Below are positions 23,767 to 32,348 of a DNA stretch of 47,663 nucleotides, one piece after another (the first letter of the stretch is position 1; each line of letters opens with the position of its first letter). Location of the stretch: NCBI GenBank assembly GCA_044432925.1, contig JAWXUE010000007.1:1-47663 (forward strand), written 5' to 3'. Source of the stretch: JAWXUE01 sp044432925 (GTDB taxonomy: Bacteria > Bacillota_I > Bacilli_A > Acholeplasmatales > Anaeroplasmataceae). Below the pieces are notes generated by a model that worked only from the letters and a program-made list of their open reading frames with translations, had not been told where the DNA came from and did not search any database. Position numbers and translations under genes: made by a program.

Positions 23767-25098
23767 TTAGTTCCAAGTATATACTAAATCAGATGTACTT
23801 ATTTCAGGTAATGCTATCATATATGACATCAAACCATTATTCCCTACTAAACCATTTGCACTTGCAATATGAGCATTATTGAAAGTTACATTATCTTTTC
23901 CTATACCAAAGTGTTTATATGAGATTCTATCCCCTCCAGTATCATTCCAAGTTACATCTACCCAATACCATTTATTTTCTATTTGAATTAAATTCCAAGC
24001 ATGGTTCTCAGAAGAATTATTTTGATAAGCAACACCAGTAACTAAATAACAAGGGATATCAAAATATGTTAATAACATACTATATGTTTCAGAATAAGAT
24101 TCGCAAACAGGACCTTGTTTAGCTACTACACCTAAAATGTTATAAGACCAATCATCAAAGTTATAATTATAATCTACTGATAAAATAATTTTATCATGCA
24201 ACAACAAACACTTCTCTAAATCAGTAGTAGCATTCTCAACTAAGACTATACACTCAATAAAGTATTCTTCAATAATTTGATTATAATAATCCCTTACACT
24301 TTTGCTACTGTATTCCTCATTTACATATAATAACATTGAATGAAGATGAGGATTATTTTCATAAGAAGTAGTTTTAATTGTTTTACTTATAAAATAATAA
24401 ATAGGATTATCATAAATCACTGCTGAATATACTTCATATGCTTGATAAAAATCTAGATTGTAATCATCAAGAATAAAGTTTAAAAACTCTTCATTATTAT
24501 TTAAATCTGTACCGTTTAACATAAAATCTTCTATTTCTTCATTTAAATCATTATAAAATTTTAACATGTTAATAATATCTGTAGCAGTATTATTGTCAGA
24601 CCAATCATCATTACTGATATTTTCTCTAGCAAAGGTAGAGGCTGAATCAGCAATAATATTTTCTAAATAAATATCCGGATAAGCTTTAAGTTTTAATCCA
24701 TTAACCTCTATTGCTTCTTCATATACTCCAGAACCTATTTTTATATTATAGATGAATGTACCAGTAGAGTTATTAGATTCTTTAATATCTTCAGTTGGTA
24801 TAATAAATGTAAATTTTGTTTCAACATTAGTTCCATCTTCAACATTTACTTCAAAATCTAAAACTTTAGTATATAAAGATGATGAATTAGATTTGATCTC
24901 ACAATCAACCATACCAGTTTTACCATTATATTTTTCTGACTCATGTAAAACAAATTCAAATATATATTCATCATTTACTAAACTAATTTTTTCTTCTTTA
25001 ATATTTAAATCGAATTCATTAAATTTAACAAATATTTCACAGCCAGATAATACAATAACACTTATTAAAATACTTAATATTATAATTATTTTTCTCAT
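23767..25098 (-). CDS. Transglutaminase-like lipoprotein
   Basis: A 443-aa lipoprotein (lipobox LSGC, Cys20). Residues ~25-135 look like an Ig-type beta domain, ~140-290 are helical, and ~300-395 are a transglutaminase/protease-like (cysteine protease fold) domain. Its triad is visible: Cys332 in GPVCESYSETY, His366 in NHAWNL and Asp381 in WYWVDVTWND. The complete triad suggests an active peptidase, amidase or crosslinking enzyme on the outer face of the membrane, perhaps acting on wall or surface proteins. It is monocistronic, with AAGGAAGGGG before the start. Confidence 0.85.
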   Translation of the reverse strand: MRKIIIILSILISVIVLSGCEIFVKFNEFDLNIKEEKISLVNDEYIFEFVLHESEKYNGKTGMVDCEIKSNSSSLYTKVLDFEVNVEDGTNVETKFTFIIPTEDIKESNNSTGTFIYNIKIGSGVYEEAIEVNGLKLKAYPDIYLENIIADSASTFARENISNDDWSDNNTATDIINMLKFYNDLNEEIEDFMLNGTDLNNNEEFLNFILDDYNLDFYQAYEVYSAVIYDNPIYYFISKTIKTTSYENNPHLHSMLLYVNEEYSSKSVRDYYNQIIEEYFIECIVLVENATTDLEKCLLLHDKIILSVDYNYNFDDWSYNILGVVAKQGPVCESYSETYSMLLTYFDIPCYLVTGVAYQNNSSENHAWNLIQIENKWYWVDVTWNDTGGDRISYKHFGIGKDNVTFNNAHIASANGLVGNNGLMSYMIALPEISTSDLVYTWN

Positions 25099-25170
25099 TT
25101 TAATATCCCCTTCCTTTATTTCTTATTAAATAATATTTTAACATATATAATATTTTTTGTCATTTAAAAA

Positions 25171-25184
25171 AGACCTTACGGTCT
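25171..25184 (-). terminator. Terminator of the ArsR/SmtB-type regulator gene
   Basis: Stem AGACC-TTAC-GGTCT followed by TTTTTTAAA on the minus strand, directly after the gene. Confidence 0.7.
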
Positions 25185-25189
25185 TCTCA

Positions 25190-25561
25190 TCAATCATGAT
25201 TAATATGTTCTAACGCTAAGTCAACTAAACTCTTAACATGATCATCTGCTAATTTATAGTAACAACTTTTTCCTTTTTTATCAAAAGTTACTACATTATT
25301 TTCTCTTAATACTTTTAATTGATGTGACACAGCTGATTTAGTCATATCTAATACATTTGCTATATCACATACACATAATGATTCTATTTCTAATGCTAAC
25401 ATTATTTTTAATCTTGTTTCATCAGCAAATAATTTATATAAGTTATTTAATTTTACTATTGTTTCTTTTTTTATCATATTATTCTTTACGTTTTCTACTG
25501 CATCATGATGTAATATATTACAATCACATTTTATATTATTACAACAACAAGAATCTTTCAT
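25190..25561 (-). CDS. ArsR/SmtB-family metal sensor (CadC/CzrA-like)
   Basis: A 123-aa winged-helix metal sensor. The N terminus is Cys-rich (SCCCNNIKCDC, then HHD), ELCVCD-like Cys residues sit in helix 3 (SLCVCDIA, about 63-70), and the C-terminal helix has the Asp-His/His-x-x-His set (DDHVKSL...LEHINHD) of the alpha-5 zinc site. This combination is that of CadC/ZiaR proteins, which sense Cd, Pb or Zn. The recognition helix is MTKSAVSHQLKVL. It follows the metallothionein gene, in front of which lies the likely operator, so it probably represses both until metal is in excess. Confidence 0.88.
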   Translation of the reverse strand: MKDSCCCNNIKCDCNILHHDAVENVKNNMIKKETIVKLNNLYKLFADETRLKIMLALEIESLCVCDIANVLDMTKSAVSHQLKVLRENNVVTFDKKGKSCYYKLADDHVKSLVDLALEHINHD

Positions 25562-25581
25562 TGTATTTCTCCTTAAATTAA

Positions 25582-25607
25582 TAAAAGAATAGAATTATCT
25601 ATTCTTT
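25582..25607 (-). terminator. Hairpin between the metallothionein and regulator genes
   Basis: Perfect stem AAAAGAATAGA/TCTATTCTTTT with loop ATTA. It could attenuate the regulator relative to the metallothionein. Confidence 0.6.
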
Positions 25608-25619
25608 TATTATTATTTT

Positions 25620-25799
25620 TTAGTTACAAGTACATCCTTCAGAACATTTGTTATCTGTTGTACATTCGCAGTTATCTCCACAAGTACATCCTTCACCACA
25701 ACCACAAGTTTCTGCACAAGTACAGTTATCGCAACATTTATTATCTTTTGTACATTGACAGTTATCTCCGCATGTACATCCGCTACATTTACAAGCCAT
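25620..25799 (-). CDS. Metallothionein-like Cys-rich protein
   Basis: A 59-aa protein with 19 cysteines and no aromatic residues, begun at the ATG at 25799 (the GTG at 25808 lies in the GGGAGTG ribosome site). CxC and CxxC pairs run through the whole chain, and the unit CTCGDNCxCTxDNKC occurs twice (about residues 8-22 and 37-51). This is the composition of a metallothionein that binds Zn, Cd or Cu clusters in the cytoplasm. It lacks the single-His and Tyr pattern of cyanobacterial SmtA and so looks like a separate type. A palindromic operator lies at its start site and the ArsR/SmtB sensor gene follows. Confidence 0.85.
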   Translation of the reverse strand: MACKCSGCTCGDNCQCTKDNKCCDNCTCAETCGCGEGCTCGDNCECTTDNKCSEGCTCN

Positions 25800-25816
25800 T
25801 AAATTCACTCCCTTTC

Positions 25817-25836
25817 AGTTGAATACTAATTCAACT
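25817..25836. promoter_or_regulatory. ArsR/SmtB-type operator of the metallothionein gene
   Basis: Perfect palindrome AGTTGAAT-ACTA-ATTCAACT between promoter and start codon. TTGAAT/ATTCAA half-sites are like those bound by SmtB/CzrA-type sensors. Confidence 0.75.
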
Positions 25837-25838
25837 AT

Positions 25839-25867
25839 ATTTTATAGCATTTTTATTTTTTTGTCAA
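25839..25867 (-). promoter_or_regulatory. Promoter of the metallothionein gene
   Basis: On the minus strand TTGACA (25862-25867), 17-base spacer, TAAAAT (25839-25844); the operator follows directly. Confidence 0.65.
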
Positions 25868-25875
25868 TTAAAAAA

Positions 25876-25893
25876 GGTACCAATAGGTACCTA
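25876..25893 (-). terminator. Terminator of pgi
   Basis: Stem AGGTACC-AATA-GGTACCT just after the pgi stop, followed by TTTTTT on the minus strand. Confidence 0.8.
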
Positions 25894-25896
25894 GTA

Positions 25897-27213
25897 TTAT
25901 TTTAATTTAGATTCTAATTCTTTTTTTAATTCTTCGTATCCTGGTTTACCTAGTAAAGCAAACATATTTTTCTTATATGCTTCTACACCTGGTTGATCAA
26001 AAGGATTAACTTCTAATACATAACCACTTACTCCACAAGCTAATTCAAAGAAGTAAATTAATTCTCCCATTGTATAAGGATTTAATTCATCAAGTTCTAA
26101 TATTAAATTAGGTACTTTACCATCAACGTGAGCTAATACAGTTCCATTTAATGCTTGTTCATTTACGAATCCGAATGTTTTACCTGCTAAGAAATTTAAT
26201 CCATCTAAATCTTGTTTATCTGCAGGTATTTTTAAATCACTTACTGATTTATTTACTTTGATTACAGTTTCAAATAAGTTTCTTTTTCCATCTTGTACCA
26301 TTTGTCCCATTGAATGTAAATCTGTTGAGAACGATACTGATGCAACAAAGATTCCTTTGTTATCTTTACCTTCTGATTCTCCATATAATTGTTTCCACCA
26401 TTCAGAGAATAGATTTAATTTTGGTTCATAGTTTACTAATACTTCTATATCTTTTCCATTGTTATGTAATGCATTTCTATATAATACATATTTTAAACAA
26501 TCGTTTGTTTCTATATTTGTATTAGAATATTTTGTTTTAGCATCTGCTGCACCTTTTAATAGTTGTTCAATGTCAACACCAGCACAAGCTATAGGTAATA
26601 ATCCAACTGGAGTTAATACACTAAATCTTCCACCAACATCATCAGGTACCACAAATGTTTCATATCCTAAACTATCTGCTAATTGTTTTAATGCACCTTT
26701 TTTAGCATCTGTTGTTGCATAGATTCTATTTTTAGCATCATTACCATATCTTTTTTCCATTAATTCTTTTAGTACTCTAAAAGCAATTGCTGGTTCTGTT
26801 GTTGTACCAGATTTAGATATTACATTTATACAAAATTCTTTGTCTTTTAAATAGTCTACTAATTCGTTTAGATATTGTCCACTTATTTGGTGTCCAGCAA
26901 ATATTACTTCTAAGTTATTATCATTAAAGTATTTTTTATGTGCAGCAATAACTGCTGCTGAACCTAAATAACTACCACCGATTCCAACTACTACTAATAC
27001 TTCACATTTACTTTTGATATCTTTAGCACATTTTTTTATTTTATCTAATTCATCTTTGTTTATATTAGGTAAATCTAACCACCCAACATAATCGTTTCCT
27101 AATCCTGTTTTATTTACTAATGTAGTATACGACGATACTACTTTTGTACTTACTTTGTTTAATTCTGATTCACTTAAAAATTGTTTTGCATTCTCAACAC
27201 TTAACTTAATCAT
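25897..27213 (-). CDS. pgi: Glucose-6-phosphate isomerase
   Basis: A 438-aa enzyme that interconverts glucose-6-phosphate and fructose-6-phosphate in glycolysis. The length matches the short Firmicutes form. Both signature regions are present: the sugar-phosphate SIS region VVGIGGSYLGSAAVI (about 75-89) and VISKSGTTTEPAIAFR (about 130-145), DVGGRFSVLTPVG (about 192-204) and a C-terminal NPFDQPGVEAYK (about 403-414) with the catalytic-region Lys. Its start overlaps the stop of the S1-domain gene by one base, so the two are translationally coupled. Confidence 0.96.
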   Translation of the reverse strand: MIKLSVENAKQFLSESELNKVSTKVVSSYTTLVNKTGLGNDYVGWLDLPNINKDELDKIKKCAKDIKSKCEVLVVVGIGGSYLGSAAVIAAHKKYFNDNNLEVIFAGHQISGQYLNELVDYLKDKEFCINVISKSGTTTEPAIAFRVLKELMEKRYGNDAKNRIYATTDAKKGALKQLADSLGYETFVVPDDVGGRFSVLTPVGLLPIACAGVDIEQLLKGAADAKTKYSNTNIETNDCLKYVLYRNALHNNGKDIEVLVNYEPKLNLFSEWWKQLYGESEGKDNKGIFVASVSFSTDLHSMGQMVQDGKRNLFETVIKVNKSVSDLKIPADKQDLDGLNFLAGKTFGFVNEQALNGTVLAHVDGKVPNLILELDELNPYTMGELIYFFELACGVSGYVLEVNPFDQPGVEAYKKNMFALLGKPGYEELKKELESKLK

Positions 27214-27551
27214 TATTTTCCTCCGTATTTTTTTACAGCATCACTTTTCCATTGATCCATTTTTAGACCTAACGGATTATAGCCTTTTGTTATTTTTATA
27301 AAACGATGAGCTTTAGATGGTTTTATATTACATTTTTTAAAACTTAATTTGTATCTACTTTGTTCATCATCATATTCTATCACTTCTAATGATAGTTCTT
27401 CGCCAACACTAATTATTTCATTAATATCTGTTACAAAGCCATCAGAAAATTCTGAGATATGTACTAATCCTGTTCCATTTTCTAATTTAACAAAAGCGCC
27501 ATATGATTTGATGCCAGTAACTGTTCCAATTACTATTTCACCTTTTTGCAT
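27213..27551 (-). CDS. S1-domain RNA-binding protein (YugI/CvfD-like)
   Basis: A 112-aa single S1 domain protein: GEIVIGTVTGIKSYGAFVKLENGTGLVHISEFSDG is cut here into its strands at about residues 3-37, followed by GEELSLEVIEYDDE and RYKLSFK. The C-terminal tail is basic. Such proteins (general stress protein 13, CvfD) bind the ribosome and influence translation or virulence gene expression. It precedes pgi with a one-base overlap. In Firmicutes such S1 genes are often neighbours of pgi, which supports orthology to yugI. Confidence 0.88.
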   Translation of the reverse strand: MQKGEIVIGTVTGIKSYGAFVKLENGTGLVHISEFSDGFVTDINEIISVGEELSLEVIEYDDEQSRYKLSFKKCNIKPSKAHRFIKITKGYNPLGLKMDQWKSDAVKKYGGK

Positions 27552-27643
27552 ATTTACACTTCCTAACTTACTTTAAAGTATACATTATTTTGGCAAATTA
27601 TACTAGAGTTTTTGTTTATAAAAGTGTTTACATATTAAAAAGA

Positions 27644-27670
27644 AAACCAAACAATATAATTGTTTGGTTT
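27644..27670 (-). terminator. Terminator of the yunB-yutD-nifU operon
   Basis: Stem AAACCAAACAAT/ATTGTTTGGTTT with a three-base loop, overlapping the last bases of the nifU-like gene, followed by TCTTTTT on the minus strand. Confidence 0.78.
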
Positions 27671-27923
27671 AATATTCAAATTCTTCCATTTCTAATCTAA
27701 CACCTATTACACCTGGTACTTGTTCTACTAATACTGATTCAATTCCATCATATAATGTACCATCAAGTCCTGCACAAGCTGCACATGCACCTAACATTTT
27801 AACATATACAAATCCATCTTCATATTTAATAAATTCAATATCTCCACCATCTCTTTGTAGATATGGTCTTAATACTTCTAATACTTTTAAGATACTTTTT
27901 TCATCATCACTATACTTCTTCAT
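27669..27923 (-). CDS. NifU C-terminal-domain Fe-S scaffold (YutI-like)
   Basis: About 84 aa from the ATG at 27923, which has AAGGGA seven bases upstream; an earlier in-frame ATG at 27941 overlaps the preceding gene more and is less likely. It is a lone NifU-type domain: VLEVLRPYLQRDGGDIEFIKYEDG, then the Fe-S ligands in GACAACAG (CxxC), and the closing VPGVIGV. It passes [4Fe-4S] clusters to apoproteins. The start lies inside the 3' end of the yutD-like gene (14-base overlap). It belongs to a yunB-yutD-yutI run also known in Bacillus. Confidence 0.9.
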   Translation of the reverse strand: MKKYSDDEKSILKVLEVLRPYLQRDGGDIEFIKYEDGFVYVKMLGACAACAGLDGTLYDGIESVLVEQVPGVIGVRLEMEEFEY

Positions 27924-28197
27924 TGTTATTTCCCTTACCATTTCTTTTTAATATATAATATCCACATTGAAATGCACATGATTCTATTAAGAAATCTGGT
28001 ATTAGATTATAAGATTTTTCTCCTGATTCTTCTTTAGTAAATCCTGTTAATCTTAGTATAGATCCTGATATATCTCCTAATATATAATCATATTTGTCAT
28101 ATATTTCTTCTATGTATTTTTCTTCAAATACATTTTTATCAAAAACTTCTTTATTATTTTTTAATAATTCAAATGTTCCACATTTAGTATTTATCAT
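27910..28197 (-). CDS. YutD-family protein
   Basis: A 95-aa protein of the YutD (DUF1027) family. The diagnostic centre YDYILGDISGSILRLTGF (about 36-53) and the end LIESCAFQCGYYIL with two Cys (about 70-83) match the family. Its function is not established. The position between yunB-like and yutI-like genes repeats a neighbourhood seen in Bacillus, so the assignment is safe despite the short length. GAGGTAAT precedes the start. Confidence 0.85.
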   Translation of the reverse strand: MINTKCGTFELLKNNKEVFDKNVFEEKYIEEIYDKYDYILGDISGSILRLTGFTKEESGEKSYNLIPDFLIESCAFQCGYYILKRNGKGNNNEEV

Positions 28198-28260
28198 TAT
28201 TATTACCTCATTTATTTTATTAATTCAATTATAGCATAATAATTTTTAAATTGCTAATAT

Positions 28261-28911
28261 TTAACTTACTGATATATTTGGTTTTTCACCTGAGAAAAAA
28301 TATTCAGGTACATCACCATATAACACAGTTGTTACTAAAGGTACACTATTTGTTATAAAGACGTCATCTGTTATTAAAGGAATCATTGCTTTAAAACTAA
28401 ATTCATATACTAAAGATACTGTTATTAAACTTGCATTTATACCGTACTCTTCAACATTAGTTTCTAACTTTACATTATATTTTGAGATATTACTTACATT
28501 TACGGGCACTGTTATCCCATTAGCAAAAAATACATTTTGACTAAATATATATCCAAGAGGTATATCTATTTTATTTTTACCATTATTATTAAATTCTTCA
28601 TTTAAATTATTTATAGCTGTTCCAGTTAATCCTAATATTTCATTTGTTTTTTGTGTATTGATATAAGCATATGATACTTCTTTGTTTTCGTTATATGATA
28701 CATTTAATAAACTTTCTGTTGTTAGTTCATTTACTATTTCATTATTTATTGTACTTATTATCATTTCATTTATTTTATTTGAACAATCATATTTTACATA
28801 TTCTTTTACAGCATCTGAAAAATATCCTCTTACTAATATTGTTGAAACAATTATAAATAGTATTAATATTATAAATACTTTATTTTTAATTATCCAAAAT
28901 ATATTTTTCAT
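28261..28911 (-). CDS. yunB: Sporulation protein YunB
   Basis: A 216-aa protein with one N-terminal membrane helix (about 10-28). The rest lies outside the membrane: DCSNKINEMIISTINNEI (about 41-58), DIPLGYIFSQNVFFANGITVPVN (about 117-139, here quoted in part as IPLGYIFSQ and GITVPV), YGINASLITVSLVYEF (about 158-173) and a late NSVPLVTTVLYGDVPEYF. These are the marks of YunB, a sigma-E-type sporulation protein needed for proper spore formation in Bacillus. With spoIIE at the right end of the window it supports a spore-forming lifestyle. AGGTGATATAA precedes the start. Confidence 0.82.
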   Translation of the reverse strand: MKNIFWIIKNKVFIILILFIIVSTILVRGYFSDAVKEYVKYDCSNKINEMIISTINNEIVNELTTESLLNVSYNENKEVSYAYINTQKTNEILGLTGTAINNLNEEFNNNGKNKIDIPLGYIFSQNVFFANGITVPVNVSNISKYNVKLETNVEEYGINASLITVSLVYEFSFKAMIPLITDDVFITNSVPLVTTVLYGDVPEYFFSGEKPNISVS

Positions 28912-28987
28912 TTATATCACCTATACATTATATGCTTTATTTACATATATTATTAATATGTACAAATACTATTATAGAGGTGATATT

Positions 28988-29446
28988 ATGATAGTTAAAG
29001 ATGTAATGAATCGTTTAGTTATTTATGTTAATAAAGAAAATACTATTTTAGATGTAATGAAAATAATGAGGGAGTATGATTTAGGTTTTATTGTTATTGC
29101 TGATGATAAAAAACCTATAGGTGTTATTACTGATAGAGATATCGTTTTAGGTTTATCTTTTATATCTAAACTTACTGATAAGATTGAGAAAATTATGAAG
29201 AAAAACATTATTACTATTGATCAATATTCAGATATTAATGATGCTAGTGACTTATTAGGTAATATGCAAATAAAAAGGCTTGTTGTAGTAAACGAATTAA
29301 ATGAGTTGTGTGGAGTTTTGTCTATTGCTGATTTAGCTCGTCATGTTTTGTTAGAAGATAATGCTCTTGAGGCTTTAACTGAGATTTCATATGATTTTAA
29401 TCCAAAAGATGACGGGTTAATACAAATAGATACACCTATGGTATAA
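28988..29446 (+). CDS. Two-CBS-domain protein
   Basis: A 152-aa protein made of a CBS pair. I start it at the ATG at 28988, which follows GAGGTGAT; the longer open frame upstream is antisense to yunB. CBS1 is about residues 1-62 (VKDVMNRLVIYV, GFIVIADDKKPIGVITDRDIV) and CBS2 about 67-125 (IMKKNIITIDQYSDINDA, RLVVVNELNELCGVLSIADLA). CBS pairs bind adenosine nucleotides such as AMP, ATP or c-di-AMP. Stand-alone proteins of this YrbE/Ycd type sense cellular energy or nucleotides, but the partner is unknown. It is the only plus-strand gene in this part. Confidence 0.87.
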   Translation: MIVKDVMNRLVIYVNKENTILDVMKIMREYDLGFIVIADDKKPIGVITDRDIVLGLSFISKLTDKIEKIMKKNIITIDQYSDINDASDLLGNMQIKRLVVVNELNELCGVLSIADLARHVLLEDNALEALTEISYDFNPKDDGLIQIDTPMV

Positions 29447-29621
29447 TATGTTATTTTTTATCATATTTTAATTTAGATAATTGAAAATTTATGAGTTAGT
29501 TTCATACAAAAAATAATTGTTTCAACAGCATATAAAAAAATAATACAAATTATTTATATTAAATAAAATGTATTATTATAGTTAAACTTATTCAAAATAA
29601 ATGTTTGTGCTAATAAAAGAC

Positions 29622-29656
29622 AAAAGACTATATAAAATGGCTTTATATAGTCTTTT
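29622..29656. terminator. Bidirectional terminator
   Basis: A 15-bp stem AAAAGACTATATAAA/TTTATATAGTCTTTT (29622-29636, 29642-29656) between the CBS gene and ispDF, T-rich on both sides. The preceding 29447-29621 holds no recognisable feature. Confidence 0.82.
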
Positions 29657-29669
29657 TTTCTTTTTTATT

Positions 29670-30758
29670 TTATCCTTGTACTAATAAACATACAGCTTCA
29701 GCAGCTATTGCTTTACCTTCACCTATTGGTCCTAGTTTTTCATATGTTGTTGCTTTTACACTTATTAAATCTATATCAATTTTTAGGATGTTTGATATAC
29801 ATTTTCTTATGTCTAATATATGTGGATTCATTTTAGGTAATTCTAAATAAACTGTTGAATCTATATTACCTATTGCATATCCTTTTGCTTTTACAATATC
29901 ATAAATATGTTCTAATATTTTTTTAGAATCTATTCCTTTATATTTAGGATCGTTATCAGGGAAGATTGTTCCTAAATCTCCTAATGCTAATGCTCCTAAT
30001 AATGATTCTGCTATAGCATGTAATAAACAATCTGCATCACTATGTCCTAGTAAACCTAAATGATAATCAAGTTTGATTCCACCTAAATATAAATCTCTAT
30101 TTTCTACTAACTTATGAATATCAAAAGAATGTCCTATTTTTGGTAACATCTTATAATCCTCCTTAGTAGTTATTTTTATGTTTTTTTCACTTGATAATAC
30201 TACTTCTATTTTTTTATTTCCAAGTCTTTCAATTACACAAATATCATCTGTTGGAATAAAATTATCTTTTATACAATTGTTTATTCCTTCAATAAATAAT
30301 TGTTTATCTCCACCTTGAGGTGTTAATGCTTCTATTAAATTATCTCTAGTTAAAGTTGTTAAATTATTACTTATATCTTTTATAGTATTTTTTACTTTCA
30401 TTGCTAGAAATGCAGCATCACAATTATCTAATTTATTGATTAACTTATTTAAGTCATCTTCTTGTAAGTAAGGTCTTGCTCCATCATGAATTAATACTTT
30501 ATCATGTTTAGCTTCTTTTAATCCATTTAAAACACTTAAATGTCTATATTCCCCACCAACAACTATCTTCGTTTTTTTATAATGAAAATATTCTTTTTCT
30601 TCTTCTTTACATACAACAATTATTTCATCACAATATTTTTCTAATATATCTACTGAGTATTGGTATATTGGTTTATTATTGATACTAAATAAAACTTTAT
30701 TTTTTTCTTTATCAAATCTAGTGCCAAGTCCTGCACATAATATTATTGCACTAACCAT
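29670..30758 (-). CDS. ispDF: Bifunctional IspD/IspF of the MEP isoprenoid pathway
   Basis: About 362 aa from the ATG at 30758 (GTTAGTGC follows; AAGGAT lies upstream). The N-terminal half is IspD, MEP cytidylyltransferase: IILCAGLGTRF (about 5-15), KVLFSINNKPI and HDGARPYL. The C-terminal half (from about residue 207, GHSFDIHKL) is IspF, 2C-methyl-D-erythritol 2,4-cyclodiphosphate synthase: DIH and HSDAD metal ligands, FPDNDPKYKG and the ending ATTYEKLGPIGEG. The two enzymes are fused, as in Campylobacter-type IspDF and some low-GC bacteria, skipping IspE in between. It overlaps the preceding PAS/GGDEF gene by eight bases and ends the cdaA operon. Confidence 0.94.
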   Translation of the reverse strand: MVSAIILCAGLGTRFDKEKNKVLFSINNKPIYQYSVDILEKYCDEIIVVCKEEEKEYFHYKKTKIVVGGEYRHLSVLNGLKEAKHDKVLIHDGARPYLQEDDLNKLINKLDNCDAAFLAMKVKNTIKDISNNLTTLTRDNLIEALTPQGGDKQLFIEGINNCIKDNFIPTDDICVIERLGNKKIEVVLSSEKNIKITTKEDYKMLPKIGHSFDIHKLVENRDLYLGGIKLDYHLGLLGHSDADCLLHAIAESLLGALALGDLGTIFPDNDPKYKGIDSKKILEHIYDIVKAKGYAIGNIDSTVYLELPKMNPHILDIRKCISNILKIDIDLISVKATTYEKLGPIGEGKAIAAEAVCLLVQG

Positions 30759-32343
30759 GATACATATCCTTATAATAAGCATAGTTTGATGAGAATTGTG
30801 GATTTAGAGATGTTGTTAAAGCTTTTCTTGAGTTATTTATTAAATCTTGAGCTGTTGCTCCATCATTATATGATTGAGCTATACCACAGTTGATTTCTAA
30901 AATAACACTAGAACCTCCTATAGCAACTTTAAGATTCATTATCTCATTATTACTTTCTATACATTTTTTAAATAAGTCTACTTTTCTACCATCTGTAATT
31001 GTAAATACAAAATCTATTCCTGATACTCTATATATATCTGATGATTCTGTTAAGAAGTTTGTTTTTATTTGTTTAATATATTCTGCTAATATCATATCAC
31101 CAATTTCTCTTGAATGTTGATTATTGATATCAGGTAGATTAGTTGCTCTTAGGGCAACTATATAAAAATTCATATTATTGTTATATAAAATGTTAACATC
31201 TGTTACTAATTCATTATATGATTTAACTTCATCTAAATGTTTATAATTTGTTTTAGCGAAATGACCACCTTCATAAACATCAATATATCCTAATATAGTT
31301 TTACTGTTTTGATCTTCAAATATTCTTTTTCCACGTTCTGATATTAAAATATAATTATATCCAACTTTAAATCTATACTTAATTGTATAAGTTGGAGACT
31401 CCGGTGTTAATTTTTCTAACACTCCTTGATAAGCATATAAATCATCAGGATGCATATATGAATGAAAATCACTTACGTTAATAGTATTACTATTTAATCT
31501 TAAATTTTTTACTAAAATATCATTACACCAAATATAACTTTGATCTATTTCATGGAAGAATACTCCACTTTCTGTTAATTCTAATGTAGCAATAAATTTA
31601 TGTTGCATTGTTTGCAATACATTGTTACTATGTATTAATTCTTTTTCAGCAGCTAATAAAGATAAATTATCTTTTCTTTGACCAACATTCATTCTACCTT
31701 TATATTTCCCATAAAAGAAGATTGGTTTTTCTAATAAAGTTAATATTACTGTTTGACCATCTTTATTATAAAAATATATTTCTCTTTTAAACTCTTCACT
31801 CGCTAATACTGTTTTAGGAAACTGTTTATAATATGATATTAACATATCATTATTTATTTCTGTTTCATCTAATTTAAAAAATCTAATTCTTTGTGATACA
31901 ACATCAAAGAATCTTTTCCCTATTATCTCTTCTCTTGAAATACCTATTTCTCTTAATAGAGATTCACTTATTTCTTTTACTCTATCTTTTTTATCTGTTA
32001 AATAAAATACATTAAATGTTGTATTTTTAAATGAATCAATAAAGTTATTATAATTTTTCATTTTTTGAATATAACAATAACTAATAAAAAATACAACTCC
32101 AGCAAATACAACATATTCTAAAATCATAATTATATTATAAATAAGATAAAATATATTTGTATCATAAATATCTTGTCCTACCCATAAAATACCTACTAAA
32201 AATGTATTTAAAAAAGATAGAATTAATTTTGTTTTCATTACTTTTCCTTTTTGTATTGAATTTTCTATTACAATCATAATAATCATAATACTTAAAATTA
32301 ATGCATATAAAGGATGTTGTGTATAAGAATCACCCAAGAACAT
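30751..32343 (-). CDS. Membrane protein with two PAS-like domains and degenerate GGDEF domain
   Basis: A 530-aa protein. Three or four membrane helices occupy residues ~8-95. A PAS-like domain follows at ~105-225 (ESLLREIGISREEIIGKRFFD), then a second at ~245-365 (SGVFFHEIDQSYIWCND, MHPDDLYAYQ). The rest is a GGDEF fold (~375-520) in which the GGDEF motif is SGIDF (441-445, in YRVSGIDFVF). The catalytic Gly-Gly and Glu are lost, so c-di-GMP synthesis is unlikely. The plan resembles GdpP, the c-di-AMP phosphodiesterase (membrane helices, PAS, degenerate GGDEF), but lacks DHH-DHHA1. Its ribosome site overlaps the stop of the small membrane gene behind cdaA, which suggests a sensor or regulator of c-di-AMP signalling. 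Confidence 0.78.
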   Translation of the reverse strand: MFLGDSYTQHPLYALILSIMIIMIVIENSIQKGKVMKTKLILSFLNTFLVGILWVGQDIYDTNIFYLIYNIIMILEYVVFAGVVFFISYCYIQKMKNYNNFIDSFKNTTFNVFYLTDKKDRVKEISESLLREIGISREEIIGKRFFDVVSQRIRFFKLDETEINNDMLISYYKQFPKTVLASEEFKREIYFYNKDGQTVILTLLEKPIFFYGKYKGRMNVGQRKDNLSLLAAEKELIHSNNVLQTMQHKFIATLELTESGVFFHEIDQSYIWCNDILVKNLRLNSNTINVSDFHSYMHPDDLYAYQGVLEKLTPESPTYTIKYRFKVGYNYILISERGKRIFEDQNSKTILGYIDVYEGGHFAKTNYKHLDEVKSYNELVTDVNILYNNNMNFYIVALRATNLPDINNQHSREIGDMILAEYIKQIKTNFLTESSDIYRVSGIDFVFTITDGRKVDLFKKCIESNNEIMNLKVAIGGSSVILEINCGIAQSYNDGATAQDLINNSRKALTTSLNPQFSSNYAYYKDMYHG

Positions 32344-32348
32344 AAATA

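Noticed and set aside
28682..28987. N-terminal extension of the CBS protein on the plus strand
   Set aside because: It is antisense to yunB, hydrophobic and without family features; the ATG at 28988 has a clear GAGGTGAT ribosome site and begins the CBS domain.
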